NCBI RefSeq assembly: GCF_014773435.2 | Contig: NZ_JACXAG020000001.1 | Span: 310,001-374,000, forward strand | Reading direction: 5' to 3' | DNA length: 64,000 nt | Origin: Polycladospora coralii | GTDB taxonomy: Bacteria > Bacillota > Bacilli > Thermoactinomycetales > Thermoactinomycetaceae | Shown: piece after piece, positions 27,387-35,711 of the stretch | How the letters are laid out: each line of letters opens with the position of its first letter | How positions within the stretch are numbered: position 1 is the stretch's first letter | Made by a program: the position numbers and the translations under genes | Notes under the pieces: generated by a model | What the model saw: the letters and a program-made list of their open reading frames with translations, nothing else | Databases searched by the model: none | Told to the model about the DNA's origin: nothing

Positions 27387-28199
27387 ATGAAAAAAAGACG
27401 CCTCAATTGGACCAGCCTATTATTTCCCCTGTCTGCGCTCTGTTTTATTGTCTTAAGCTTCGGCTTTTTTCTGTCAACACAAGAATTGTTTAAGACCACA
27501 GACCAGCCAAAAAGTAGTGGAAATGTGCAAGATCAAGGCTCAAAACTTCAGGATTCTGATCTTTTCATGCTCGGACTTGGAGATTCATTAACACGCGGAA
27601 TTGGTGATAAAACAGGAGATGGCTATTTTGATCAGGTGAAAAAAACGCTTCAAGCAGAAAAGAAAGGCACTTTAAGTAGTGTCAATCTGGCTATAAGTGG
27701 TCAAACCTCTTCTGAACTCGTCAAGCAAATGAAACAAGAAAAAGTGCAATCTTTGATTAAAAAAGCAGATTGGATCACCATTACAATTGGTGGAAATGAC
27801 TTATTTCGTGGGAGTGGTCGTTTAGAGTCGATCGACCTGAAGTCTGCCAATCAAAGTAAGATCCAATATGAAAAAAACTTACATATGATTTTAGACACCA
27901 TCACCTCTTTAAATCACGATGCGGTTGTGTATGTCTTCGGTCTCTATAATCCGTTTTCGGATCTAGCGGATGAAAAAACTTCAAGTGCTTTAGTTGCTGA
28001 ATGGAATCTTGCCATCCAGCAAAGAGCAGCCGACTATGATCGTGTTGTGATGGTTCCTACTTTTGATCTCTTCCAATTACAACCCAATGCTTATTTGTAT
28101 AGTGACCATTTCCATCCGAATCAAGCCGGCTATACACGTATGGCCAATCGTCTCATACCATTATTGCAGGATCACCCTGGGGAGGATACATCCAAGTGA
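27387..28199 (+). CDS. Membrane-anchored SGNH/GDSL hydrolase
   Basis: A 270 aa esterase or lipase-like protein with an N-terminal transmembrane anchor (about 8-31) and an extracytoplasmic SGNH domain. Block I is GLGDSLTRG (catalytic Ser), block II has the conserved Gly in AISGQTSSE, block III is GGNDLF (Asn), and block V is SDHFHPN (catalytic Asp and His). It resembles Bacillus YpmR. The start follows AAGGAG. Its stop overlaps the GTG start of the ABC ATPase gene (GTGA), so it is translationally coupled to an exporter, and the pair may handle a lipid or a cell-envelope substrate. Confidence 0.88.
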   Translation: MKKRRLNWTSLLFPLSALCFIVLSFGFFLSTQELFKTTDQPKSSGNVQDQGSKLQDSDLFMLGLGDSLTRGIGDKTGDGYFDQVKKTLQAEKKGTLSSVNLAISGQTSSELVKQMKQEKVQSLIKKADWITITIGGNDLFRGSGRLESIDLKSANQSKIQYEKNLHMILDTITSLNHDAVVYVFGLYNPFSDLADEKTSSALVAEWNLAIQQRAADYDRVVMVPTFDLFQLQPNAYLYSDHFHPNQAGYTRMANRLIPLLQDHPGEDTSK

Positions 28200-29134
28200 C
28201 AAATCCAACAACACTTTTATCTGTTTCCAATCTCACCAAAAAAATTGGCAAGCGGGAAATTGTCCATAATCTTAATTTTAATGTCCAGCCGGGAGAAGTA
28301 TACGGTTTTTTAGGCCCTAATGGCGCAGGGAAAACCACTACGATTCGTATGCTGGTGGGACTTATTCGCCCCACTGCGGGAACCATCCAAATTAATGGCT
28401 ATGATTTACAGCGTCAGTTTATACCTGCTATCCGCCAAATCGGGTGTATTGTAGAAAATCCTGAATTGTATCCTTACTTAACGGGTATGGAAAATATGCG
28501 TTTATTTGCCCGCATGATGAAAAATGTCTCACAAACCAAGATTGATGAAGTGATTCGCTTAGTCGAACTAGATCAACGCGTTCATGATTTAGTCAAAACC
28601 TATTCTTTAGGCATGAAGCAGCGACTTGGAATCGCACAAGCCTTACTTGGAGATCCGAAGTTGCTCATTTTAGATGAGCCCACCAATGGCTTAGATCCTG
28701 CCGGGATTCGTGAATTACGTACGTTTATCCGGATGCTGGCCACCGAGAAAGGAATCAGCGTTTTTGTTTCCAGTCACATTTTGAATGAAGTCCAATTACT
28801 ATGTGACCGTGTAGCTATTATTCATCATGGCCGTATTGTCAAAACAGGACCGGTCTCTGACTTAATTGACCAACATCCACAAGTCGAGTGGACGGTAGAC
28901 GAATGGGAACAAGCCCAAACATACTTTAAATCACTTCCGTATATTACAACGATTCAGAAGCGCGCACACAATATACTCCGTGTACAAATGCCGCTCGAAA
29001 AAATAGCAGAGACAAATGCAAAGCTCCTACAAGAACAACTACATGTAGTCGGAATTCGCCCCTACCAACAAACCTTAGAAGATATCTTTTTAGCGATGAC
29101 TGGAGGCCAAACAGATGATTCCGCTAATCTATAA
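28196..29134 (+). CDS. ABC exporter ATP-binding subunit (BcrA-like)
   Basis: A 312 aa ATPase of the BcrA/bacitracin-resistance type. Walker A is GPNGAGKTT (about 41-49), the signature is YSLGMKQRLG, and Walker B is LLILDEPTNGLDP. The C-terminal extension of about 90 residues is typical for this group. The start is GTG at 28196, preceded by GGGGAGG, and it overlaps the SGNH hydrolase stop by 4 nt. It also overlaps the permease gene by 20 nt. Substrate is unknown; relatives export peptides or confer antibiotic resistance. Confidence 0.92.
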   Translation: MTNPTTLLSVSNLTKKIGKREIVHNLNFNVQPGEVYGFLGPNGAGKTTTIRMLVGLIRPTAGTIQINGYDLQRQFIPAIRQIGCIVENPELYPYLTGMENMRLFARMMKNVSQTKIDEVIRLVELDQRVHDLVKTYSLGMKQRLGIAQALLGDPKLLILDEPTNGLDPAGIRELRTFIRMLATEKGISVFVSSHILNEVQLLCDRVAIIHHGRIVKTGPVSDLIDQHPQVEWTVDEWEQAQTYFKSLPYITTIQKRAHNILRVQMPLEKIAETNAKLLQEQLHVVGIRPYQQTLEDIFLAMTGGQTDDSANL

Positions 29135-30098
29135 TGAATGGCTCAAAATGGTACGAAAAAAACGGATTTGGGTGATCACTCTCATCCTACTCGTCCTGAT
29201 ACCGATTTTCACTTATGCTCAATTCCGCACCATTCAACAAACTGTGGCGGAGATGGGTACATCTGACTGGCGTGCACTCTTGCAACAACAAATCATCGAC
29301 CAACAAAATCGACTTTCGTCCAGTCGTTTGCCAGAAGAGTGGCGGGATTGGATCAAATTAAGTATTCAGCAACAACAATACTACCTCGATCATGATATTA
29401 ACCCGACAGCACCGGGTGCACCTACCTTCGTACGGAAATTTATAGAAGAATCCGTCTCGCTGTTTTTACCGCTACTTGTTGTCGTATTGGCAGCAGATAT
29501 CGTATCGTCAGAACATACAGCTGGCACGATCAAATCATTGTTAACTAGGCCTGTTCAACGATGGAAAGTCTTATTGAGTAAATACTTGGCCCTCCTGCTA
29601 TCCATTTCTGTGCTGATGATGATTACCGCCATACTCAGTTACCTAATCTCAGGTGTCATCTTCGGCTATCAAGGCTGGAATATGCCAGTCTTAACAGGTT
29701 TCCAAGAACAGAATGGACAACTCATCACCAGCTTTGTCCACCTGGTACCCCAATGGAAATATATTTTAATGGCATATGGTCTTGCTTGGTTTACCTGTGT
29801 GGCAGTAGGGACCCTTTCCTTCATGGTATCCGTCCTCGTTAGAGGTACAGCTGCCAGTATGGGCGTTATGCTCGCGGCAGTCATTTCCGGTAGCTTACTG
29901 GCGCAGTTAGCACCTACGTGGAGCATGTTAAAATATTTCGCCTTTACGCATCTGCGACTGACTGATTACTTATCGGGCAAACCCATTCTCATAGAAGGAA
30001 TGAGCTTATCGTTTTCGATTCTAGTCTTATCCGTTTGGTCGATTTTGGCGATTTTGATTGCCTTTATCACCTTCCAACGTAGAGATGTACTCGCATAA
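29115..30098 (+). CDS. ABC exporter permease subunit (ABC-2 type)
   Basis: Partner permease of the preceding ATPase, 327 aa. An N-terminal transmembrane helix (about 18-35) is followed by a large extracytoplasmic loop rich in Gln (about 36-105) and five further helices between 112 and 320. The SSEHTAGTIKSLLTRPV motif after TM2 is typical of ABC-2 permeases. It starts inside the ATPase gene and closes the three-gene unit; a strong terminator follows within a base of the stop. Confidence 0.9.
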   Translation: MIPLIYNEWLKMVRKKRIWVITLILLVLIPIFTYAQFRTIQQTVAEMGTSDWRALLQQQIIDQQNRLSSSRLPEEWRDWIKLSIQQQQYYLDHDINPTAPGAPTFVRKFIEESVSLFLPLLVVVLAADIVSSEHTAGTIKSLLTRPVQRWKVLLSKYLALLLSISVLMMITAILSYLISGVIFGYQGWNMPVLTGFQEQNGQLITSFVHLVPQWKYILMAYGLAWFTCVAVGTLSFMVSVLVRGTAASMGVMLAAVISGSLLAQLAPTWSMLKYFAFTHLRLTDYLSGKPILIEGMSLSFSILVLSVWSILAILIAFITFQRRDVLA

Positions 30099-30140
30099 AA
30101 AAACCTCCAATTGTTAGTCATCTAACAATTGGAGGTTTTT
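30099..30140. terminator. Strong bidirectional terminator
   Basis: A perfect 19 bp stem (30099-30117 with 30122-30140) and a 4 nt loop, with A and T runs at the ends. It serves the ABC permease on the plus strand and the convergent beta-propeller gene on the minus strand. Confidence 0.92.
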
Positions 30141-30151
30141 ATATCTCCATT

Positions 30152-31210
30152 CTATGGCGTAATCGCTAACGCGATTGGATTCCCCCCTAATTTTACAGTT
30201 GAAATTACCTGATTTGTTTTAGTTTCGATCACAGTGACCGTTCCTTCACCTGGGATGGTACCCAACTGACTGTTCGCGACATATACATAACGCCTATCCG
30301 ACGTGATCCCAAGAGAGAATGGAGCTGAACCTACTCTTACAGTTGCAATAATCTGATTCGTCTTGGTCTCAATTATAGAAAGCGTATTTCCACCTAAATT
30401 GATAGCATACACAAATCGGTCATCAGCCGTGATCACAAGAGCAGATGGTCTGGAATCAACGCCTATTGTTGATATGACTCGATTGACCTTCGTTTCAATC
30501 ACAGATACTGTGTTTTCATCTGAATTGGTCACAAAAACATACTTGCCATTAGGTGTGATCTCCAGATCAGATGGACTTTCCCCCACCATAATAGTGGCGA
30601 TGACTTTTTTCGTCTTCATATCAATGACGGAGACTTGATCATCTCTCGAATTACAGATATAGGCATACCGTCCATCTGATGTGATTCTGATATTGGCTGC
30701 AAACCCGCCTACCCTTATCGTTGACATAACTTGATGCGTTCTCGTTTCAATCACGGTTACAGAAGCTACAGCAGAGTTAATGCTTGAATTTGCAACATAT
30801 ACATATTGATCGTCTGGTGTGATCGCTATAAAGAGCGGTTCAGCCTCCACTTGAACGGTTGCTACTACGCGATTATCTTTTGCATCGATCACGGTGACCG
30901 AATTACTTTGATTATTAGCTACATAGATCCATTTTCCATCATGCGTGATCATGATGGGCTTAGTTGGAATCTCTTCAAACGATAGCGAACCCACCTCTAT
31001 CAGTGCTGTTACGCTGTGGTCCTTTGTGTCTATAACCGTCACATGGCCAGGAGTGCCTTCACATAATATATAACCGTATTGCCCATTGGGTGAAAGAACT
31101 AACGCCAATGGAGGTCCTCCAACCGCAATATTTGAAATAAGTTGATTTACCTTTGTGTCAATGACGGATACTCTGCTCCCGCCAAAATTCGCAACATACA
31201 CAGATGACAT
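30152..31210 (-). CDS. YVTN/YncE-type beta-propeller protein 1
   Basis: A 352 aa protein made almost wholly of eight repeats of about 44 residues, each reading roughly ETKTNQVISTVRVG, then PxxLxITPDGRYVYVAN. The first strands at the N-terminus (VYVANFGGSRVSVI) complete the last repeat, which ends ALAITP, so the ring closes in the usual way of propellers. There is no signal peptide, membrane segment or added domain, so the location is unclear. Relatives occur as surface or cytosolic proteins of unknown function. The gene starts after AAAAGGAGG and is followed, in the same direction as gene 2 upstream, by the shared terminator. Confidence 0.88.
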   Translation of the reverse strand: MSSVYVANFGGSRVSVIDTKVNQLISNIAVGGPPLALVLSPNGQYGYILCEGTPGHVTVIDTKDHSVTALIEVGSLSFEEIPTKPIMITHDGKWIYVANNQSNSVTVIDAKDNRVVATVQVEAEPLFIAITPDDQYVYVANSSINSAVASVTVIETRTHQVMSTIRVGGFAANIRITSDGRYAYICNSRDDQVSVIDMKTKKVIATIMVGESPSDLEITPNGKYVFVTNSDENTVSVIETKVNRVISTIGVDSRPSALVITADDRFVYAINLGGNTLSIIETKTNQIIATVRVGSAPFSLGITSDRRYVYVANSQLGTIPGEGTVTVIETKTNQVISTVKLGGNPIALAITP

Positions 31211-31340
31211 CGATCTACCTCCTTTTAATCATATTGCTTTATGAATTGTTATAGATCAAACAACGTCTTATGTTTAATTGCTAAGCAGCAGAAAACCTTG
31301 CAAATCATCTCCGCAGTTTCGTCAGGTATTCATATTGTTT

Positions 31341-32387
31341 TCATGGTGTAATCGCAATAACTCTAGGGTTACTATTAATTAAGGTTTTAGCAACAATCCG
31401 ATTTGTTTTCGTATCAATTGTATACACAGCTCCAGAACCAGCATCATTACTAATTGTATAAACATACTGGCTATCCGGTGTTATCCTAAGATCGATTGGA
31501 CTGGGTACTGAAATCGTCGCAACGACACGATTTGATTTTGTCTCAATAGCGTATACCCGGCCATGCATACTCTCCAGTATATAAACCCATTTATTTTGTG
31601 GGCTAACAGCTAATCGCAAAGATCCACTTCCTAAATTGAACTTACCCATAATCGTATTTGATTTAACGTCAACTACAGTCACTTCTCCGTTTCGTGAAGT
31701 GATATATGCATATCGGCTATCTGACGTGAAAGCGAAGAGAAATGGTTCTGTCACGTTTAATTTCGATATAAGCGCATATGTTTTGGAATCAATCACCAAT
31801 ACTTCATTGGTGAAGAGGCTTATGTATAGAGATTGCCCATCTGGGGTAAGAGCTAGTCGATTAGCAGCAATATTGCTTTTTGATAAAATATTAATTACTT
31901 TATTCGTCTTGATATCGATCGTTATCACTTGATTGGGACTTGAGGTAGCAATGTATGCAAATTGACTATTTGGAGAAATTCTAATTTCTTGAGCATCACC
32001 ACCAAACAAGAGCGTGCCGATCAAATCATGAGTCTTGGTACATATCACAGCCACTAGGGTGTTTATACTCCGTACTACAATATACACATATCTTCCATCC
32101 GGAGTTACTGCAATCAGATTTTTGTTGTTAACATTAATTCCATTTCCTACAGGAATGCGGATGTTAGCAATCCGTGAATGGGTTTTCGTGTCAAATACAG
32201 CTACATTGCTAAAAGGAGTAAAAAGCAAAAAACTCACTATATATACGAATTGTCCGTTTGGCGTAACTACAATACCGTTTCCATCCCCCGCATTTGTTAC
32301 TTGGTTTACGGCAATAAGCGCGTGTGTTTTTGTGTCGATCACTGAAACTTGCCTATTGGTAGCACTTAACACATAAACATAGCCCAT
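31341..32387 (-). CDS. YVTN/YncE-type beta-propeller protein 2
   Basis: A 348 aa paralogue of the neighbouring propeller, again with eight repeats marked by DTKTHALI-like turns and TPDGQxVYI strands, and ending AITP. The repeats are more diverged than in protein 1 and contain two longer insertions (around residues 55-60 and 80-88). No signal peptide is visible; the start follows AAAGGAG. It lies 130 nt upstream of propeller gene 1 in the same direction, so the pair arose by tandem duplication. Function is unknown. Confidence 0.86.
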   Translation of the reverse strand: MGYVYVLSATNRQVSVIDTKTHALIAVNQVTNAGDGNGIVVTPNGQFVYIVSFLLFTPFSNVAVFDTKTHSRIANIRIPVGNGINVNNKNLIAVTPDGRYVYIVVRSINTLVAVICTKTHDLIGTLLFGGDAQEIRISPNSQFAYIATSSPNQVITIDIKTNKVINILSKSNIAANRLALTPDGQSLYISLFTNEVLVIDSKTYALISKLNVTEPFLFAFTSDSRYAYITSRNGEVTVVDVKSNTIMGKFNLGSGSLRLAVSPQNKWVYILESMHGRVYAIETKSNRVVATISVPSPIDLRITPDSQYVYTISNDAGSGAVYTIDTKTNRIVAKTLINSNPRVIAITP

Positions 32388-32702
32388 TTCTATTCTCCTT
32401 TACCGAATAAGAAACTTGAATAGAAAAATATATGTCAAGTGAATTAAAAGTATGCATGAGCCAGTAAGTCTTGTTTAGAAGGTTCATCCTCATTCCTATC
32501 CATTTTCAGTATAATCTTATCCGATTTGTTCTATCGTTTGGTTGACCAAACTGCAAAAACGATATGAACGAACTTATATCAAAAATATCTTAAAGCGATC
32601 GTTCTCCTAAAAAAATATGCAATTGAATCCTAGGATTCGCTTGCATATTTTCAGCCGAAAACCTCATGCTAATCCTATTAAGAACTGGATAGGGTGGGGT
32701 CT
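32388..32702. other. Intergenic region with a long hairpin
   Basis: The 315 bases between the divergent propeller and patatin genes hold one clear structure: AAAATATGCAA (32612-32622) pairs with TTGCATATTTT (32641-32651), with an inner palindrome GAATCCTAGGATTC. It lies about 50 bases before the patatin gene and may be an attenuator or a leftover terminator. I see no gene here. Confidence 0.5.
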
Positions 32703-33575
32703 ATGCAAAATGTGGGATTAATCTTGCAAGGCGGTGGAATGAGAGGCGTATATACGTCCGGAGTGCTTGATTTCTTTATGGAGAATCAACTCTTTTTTCC
32801 ATATGTGGTCGCGGTATCCGCTGGTGCTTGTAATGCTGCGGCTTATTTATCTAGGCAACCTGGGTTTGGAAGAAGAATGTACCTCGATCATCTGCAAAGT
32901 AGTAAGTCAGTCAGTTTAATGCGATGGTTCACCAAGAAAAGTGTATTTCACATGGACTTCATTTTCGAAGAAATTCCAACCAAAATTGATCCGCTTGATT
33001 TTGACACACTTTTTAATGCAAAAGAACAGTTATGGGTAGGTACAACCGACTGTGAAACGGGTAAGTCATTATTTTTCAACCATAGACAATGTAAGCAAAT
33101 TTTTCAAGTCGTAAAAGCATCTTGTAGTTTACCGATTATTACACCCATCGTCGAGTATGAAGGAAGGAAGTTATTGGATGGTGGCATTGCAGAACCCATT
33201 CCCATCGAAAAATCGCTGATCGATGGAAATGAGTTTCATGTGATTGTACTAACTAGCCAATTTGAATATCTCAAACGACCTCTTATCAATCGCTGGTTTC
33301 TATCTTTTTTTTATGCACAGTATCCAGAGCTTGTACAAGCCCTCATTGACCATCATGAGAAATTTTTAAAAAACATAAAGCGCATTCAACAATTAGAGCA
33401 ACAACAAAAAGCCTTTATCATTCGACCGAGTGTACATATTTCCCTTAGTAGTATTCATAATCAACGACAAAAGCTAACTTCCCTGTATGAAATGGGCTAT
33501 CACGACGCCAAACAGCAATTTAGCCAGTTAGCTAATTGGCTTCATGATCAAATGCCCGTCTCCACTTTTCATTAG
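32703..33575 (+). CDS. Patatin-like phospholipase
   Basis: A 290 aa soluble lipid acyl hydrolase. The oxyanion-hole motif GGGMRG (about 10-15), the nucleophile elbow VSAGAC (Ser about 40) and the catalytic Asp in LLDGGIAEP (about 161) form the Ser-Asp dyad of the family. Start is ATG at 32703 behind AGGGTGGGG; a GTG three codons earlier is less likely. The 3' end overlaps the convergent pheA gene by 48 nt. The natural lipid substrate is unknown. Confidence 0.9.
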   Translation: MQNVGLILQGGGMRGVYTSGVLDFFMENQLFFPYVVAVSAGACNAAAYLSRQPGFGRRMYLDHLQSSKSVSLMRWFTKKSVFHMDFIFEEIPTKIDPLDFDTLFNAKEQLWVGTTDCETGKSLFFNHRQCKQIFQVVKASCSLPIITPIVEYEGRKLLDGGIAEPIPIEKSLIDGNEFHVIVLTSQFEYLKRPLINRWFLSFFYAQYPELVQALIDHHEKFLKNIKRIQQLEQQQKAFIIRPSVHISLSSIHNQRQKLTSLYEMGYHDAKQQFSQLANWLHDQMPVSTFH

Positions 33576-34442
33576 TTGGTCGTAAATCCGACTGGGATAT
33601 GCGCCCAAGATGCGAACATCGCATTGTAAATCCTTAATTTCTGTGATTACTTGTATCCAATCAGTAGCATCTGCAGGTAACTCGCAGTCAATCCAAAAAA
33701 AATAATTTCCAAGACCCGTTTTAGTTGGTCTCGATTGTATATAGCAAAGGTTGAGGTTTTTCCGTGAAAAAAGAGCTAAGATTAGTGCTAACGCTCCAGG
33801 ATAGTCTGCAGGCAATGTCAGAAGCATGCTTAATTTCTCATTTTGGTTTGTTGCATGCCAATTGACTGGACGATCCCCAATGACCATAAACCGGGTATGA
33901 TTATTTTCATAGTCCTCAATACCTTGTTTGTAGACGCTCAGTTGGTTGAGTCTAGCAGCATCTGCCGTTCCAATCGCCAGCCATGCTTCCTCTGGCTGTT
34001 GTCCAATTTGCATCGCTGCATGTGCTGTGCTTTCGGTATATACCATTTCAGCATGAGATAAATGATCTCTAATGAAATGTCTACACTGCGCAAGTGCTTG
34101 TGGATGTGAAAGTACTTTCGTAAATGATGTAAGCGGAAGATTGGAGTAGCTTGGATGTACAAGCAATGCATGATGAATTGGAAAGATGAATTCTCCCTGT
34201 ATGGGTACATGAACGTGGTGAATGAGCCAATCCATCGTGACATGTACAGTTCCTTCAATACCATTTTCAATCGGCACAACGGCATAACTTATTTCTTCAT
34301 TCGAAGTGATTGCTTGAATGGTATCCGGGATATTTGAAAATGGCATACTGTGATGGTGAGGGAATAAAATATTTGCAACTTGATGTGTAAAGGTTCCCTC
34401 CGGTCCTAAATATGCAATCACGTCAGCTCTGCTCAACTTCAT
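33528..34442 (-). CDS. pheA: Prephenate dehydratase
   Basis: Converts prephenate to phenylpyruvate in phenylalanine synthesis. The 304 aa protein has an N-terminal catalytic domain (YLGPEGTFTHQVA near the start; VVPIENGIEGTVHVTMDWL, about 75-93; NHTRFMVIG about 181-189) and a C-terminal ACT domain with the Phe-binding region, where the usual ESRP reads QSRP. Start follows GAGAGGA. It lies downstream of pheB as in B. subtilis, with about 160 nt of AT-rich tandem repeats between them, and overlaps the convergent patatin gene by 48 nt. Confidence 0.95.
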   Translation of the reverse strand: MKLSRADVIAYLGPEGTFTHQVANILFPHHHSMPFSNIPDTIQAITSNEEISYAVVPIENGIEGTVHVTMDWLIHHVHVPIQGEFIFPIHHALLVHPSYSNLPLTSFTKVLSHPQALAQCRHFIRDHLSHAEMVYTESTAHAAMQIGQQPEEAWLAIGTADAARLNQLSVYKQGIEDYENNHTRFMVIGDRPVNWHATNQNEKLSMLLTLPADYPGALALILALFSRKNLNLCYIQSRPTKTGLGNYFFWIDCELPADATDWIQVITEIKDLQCDVRILGAYPSRIYDQLMKSGDGHLIMKPIS

Positions 34443-34460
34443 TTCCTCTCTTCTCTATGC

Positions 34461-34596
34461 AATAATAAAAATGAATCATTTATGCATGTTCTATACTTAA
34501 TTAGAATGATAATACCTTACATTTCTTTTCTATGCAATTAAAATGATGATACTTTAGGTGGTTTTTCTTTACAATTAATATGATGATACCTTATGC
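34461..34596 (+). repeat. Degenerate 37 bp tandem repeat between pheB and pheA
   Basis: A 21 bp core close to AATTAAAATGATGATACCTTA begins at 34499, 34536 and 34573, exactly 37 bases apart, and a weaker copy begins near 34461. The cores are separated by about 16 bases ending in TTCTTTTCTATGC or a similar sequence. It fills most of the spacer between the two genes. Confidence 0.7.
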
Positions 34597-34601
34597 AGTG
34601 A

Positions 34602-35045
34602 TCACGATCCTGTTCCTATAATGGTTACGCGTATCAGTCCGGGTAAGGCCCTTAAACCACCTATCACTTGATTTAAACTCATCTTCATCTGCCCAATCTC
34701 AATGGATATTGAAACATTTGCTTCACCTTGTAAGGGAATCGTTTGATGAATCGTAAGTACATTGACACCATTTTCTGCTAGATATCCTAAAATCTGAGAT
34801 AAAACGCCTGGTTGATTTTCCAGTGTTAAGGATAAATTAATCATTTTTTCTTTCACCAATTCATCAAAAGGAAAAATATGATCTTTATATTTGTAGAATG
34901 AACTACGGCTCATTTCTACTTGGTCAACACCTTCCTGCACAGTAGAAATGAGCCCCATTGCTAGCAGTCGTTTCACTTCCAGCGTTTTTTGCATCACGTC
35001 CGGTAAACAACTTTTTTTCACAAGTACAAGTGGATCATTAGACAT
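34602..35045 (-). CDS. pheB: ACT domain-containing protein PheB
   Basis: A 147 aa regulatory-type protein of the UPF0735/PheB family. An N-terminal helical segment with a putative helix-turn-helix (about 15-55, ISTVQEGVDQVEMSRSSFYKY) precedes a C-terminal ACT domain (about 70-145) with NQPGVLSQILGYL, a ligand-binding stretch. In Bacilli it sits between obg and pheA; here obg and pheB are separated by a plus-strand phosphatase gene. The exact role in aromatic amino acid control is not established. Confidence 0.9.
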   Translation of the reverse strand: MSNDPLVLVKKSCLPDVMQKTLEVKRLLAMGLISTVQEGVDQVEMSRSSFYKYKDHIFPFDELVKEKMINLSLTLENQPGVLSQILGYLAENGVNVLTIHQTIPLQGEANVSISIEIGQMKMSLNQVIGGLRALPGLIRVTIIGTGS

Positions 35046-35128
35046 CTCAATTTCTCCCTTCTACTCAATTAGGTTATGATGAATAGTGTCGATCATCGAC
35101 ATCTATTATTTTGGAAGGAGTTTCAATC

Positions 35129-35599
35129 ATGATTTCAGTTCTCTTTGTCTGTCTAGGTAATATCTGTCGTTCCCCTATGGCCGAAGCTGTTTTTCGCAAC
35201 CAATTACAGCTGGCACATTTAACCTCTCATATTAAAACGGATTCAGCTGGTACTGGAGACTGGCATGTGGGTCAACCGCCACATGAAGGGACACAAAAAA
35301 AATTACGCGCTGAGGGGATTTCAGTAGATGGCATTTATGCACGACAAATCCATCCAGATGATCTTAAAAATTTTACTTATATCGTCGTCATGGACCATTC
35401 TAATTTTGAAAACGTTACCCAACTCGCTTCTGGAGCAACCTCTTCCATTCATCATCTAGTCGATTTTATTCCCGACACCTCTTATCGTGAGGTACCAGAC
35501 CCTTGGTATACCGGTGATTTTGAAGAGACCTATTCGCTTGTCACACAAGGCTGCACTGGCCTACTCGCGCATATTCGCAAAAACAACCCTATCGATTAA
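35129..35599 (+). CDS. Low molecular weight protein-tyrosine phosphatase
   Basis: A 156 aa cytosolic phosphatase. The catalytic P-loop CLGNICRS (about 7-14) provides the C-(x5)-R-S motif, and DPWYTG (about 127) has the general-acid Asp. The start is ATG at 35129, eight bases after GAAGGAG; the frame can be read from an earlier TTG but that lacks a ribosome site. Relatives act on phosphotyrosine or phosphoarginine. It is the only plus-strand gene in this core operon block. Confidence 0.92.
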   Translation: MISVLFVCLGNICRSPMAEAVFRNQLQLAHLTSHIKTDSAGTGDWHVGQPPHEGTQKKLRAEGISVDGIYARQIHPDDLKNFTYIVVMDHSNFENVTQLASGATSSIHHLVDFIPDTSYREVPDPWYTGDFEETYSLVTQGCTGLLAHIRKNNPID

Positions 35600-35648
35600 T
35601 CAAAATACACGACGGTCGAATAAAAAATTCTTACAAATCAGCACATCT
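35600..35648 (-). repeat. Terminal fragment of the MITE-like repeat
   Basis: TCAAAATACACGAC (35600-35613) and, after a diverged AT-rich stretch, AAATCAGCACAT (35636-35647) match the end of the copy at 1-173 (positions about 127-172) in order and spacing. The rest of the element is absent. Confidence 0.5.
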
Positions 35649-35664
35649 AACGCAACACAAATCA

Positions 35665-35704
35665 TTTGTAAGACAAAAGTGGGAGCCATTTTACAGCTCC
35701 CACT
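35665..35704 (-). terminator. Terminator after obg
   Basis: AGTGGGAGC (35678-35686) pairs with GCTCCCACT (35696-35704) around a 9 nt loop, with a T-rich tail on the minus strand. It lies 7 nt beyond the obg stop codon and may also serve the convergent phosphatase gene. Confidence 0.75.
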
Positions 35705-35711
35705 CTCCACT

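Noticed and set aside
34461-34596. 37 bp periodic array as a possible CRISPR
   Set aside because: Only three short, imperfect cores, similar intervening bases and no cas genes nearby.
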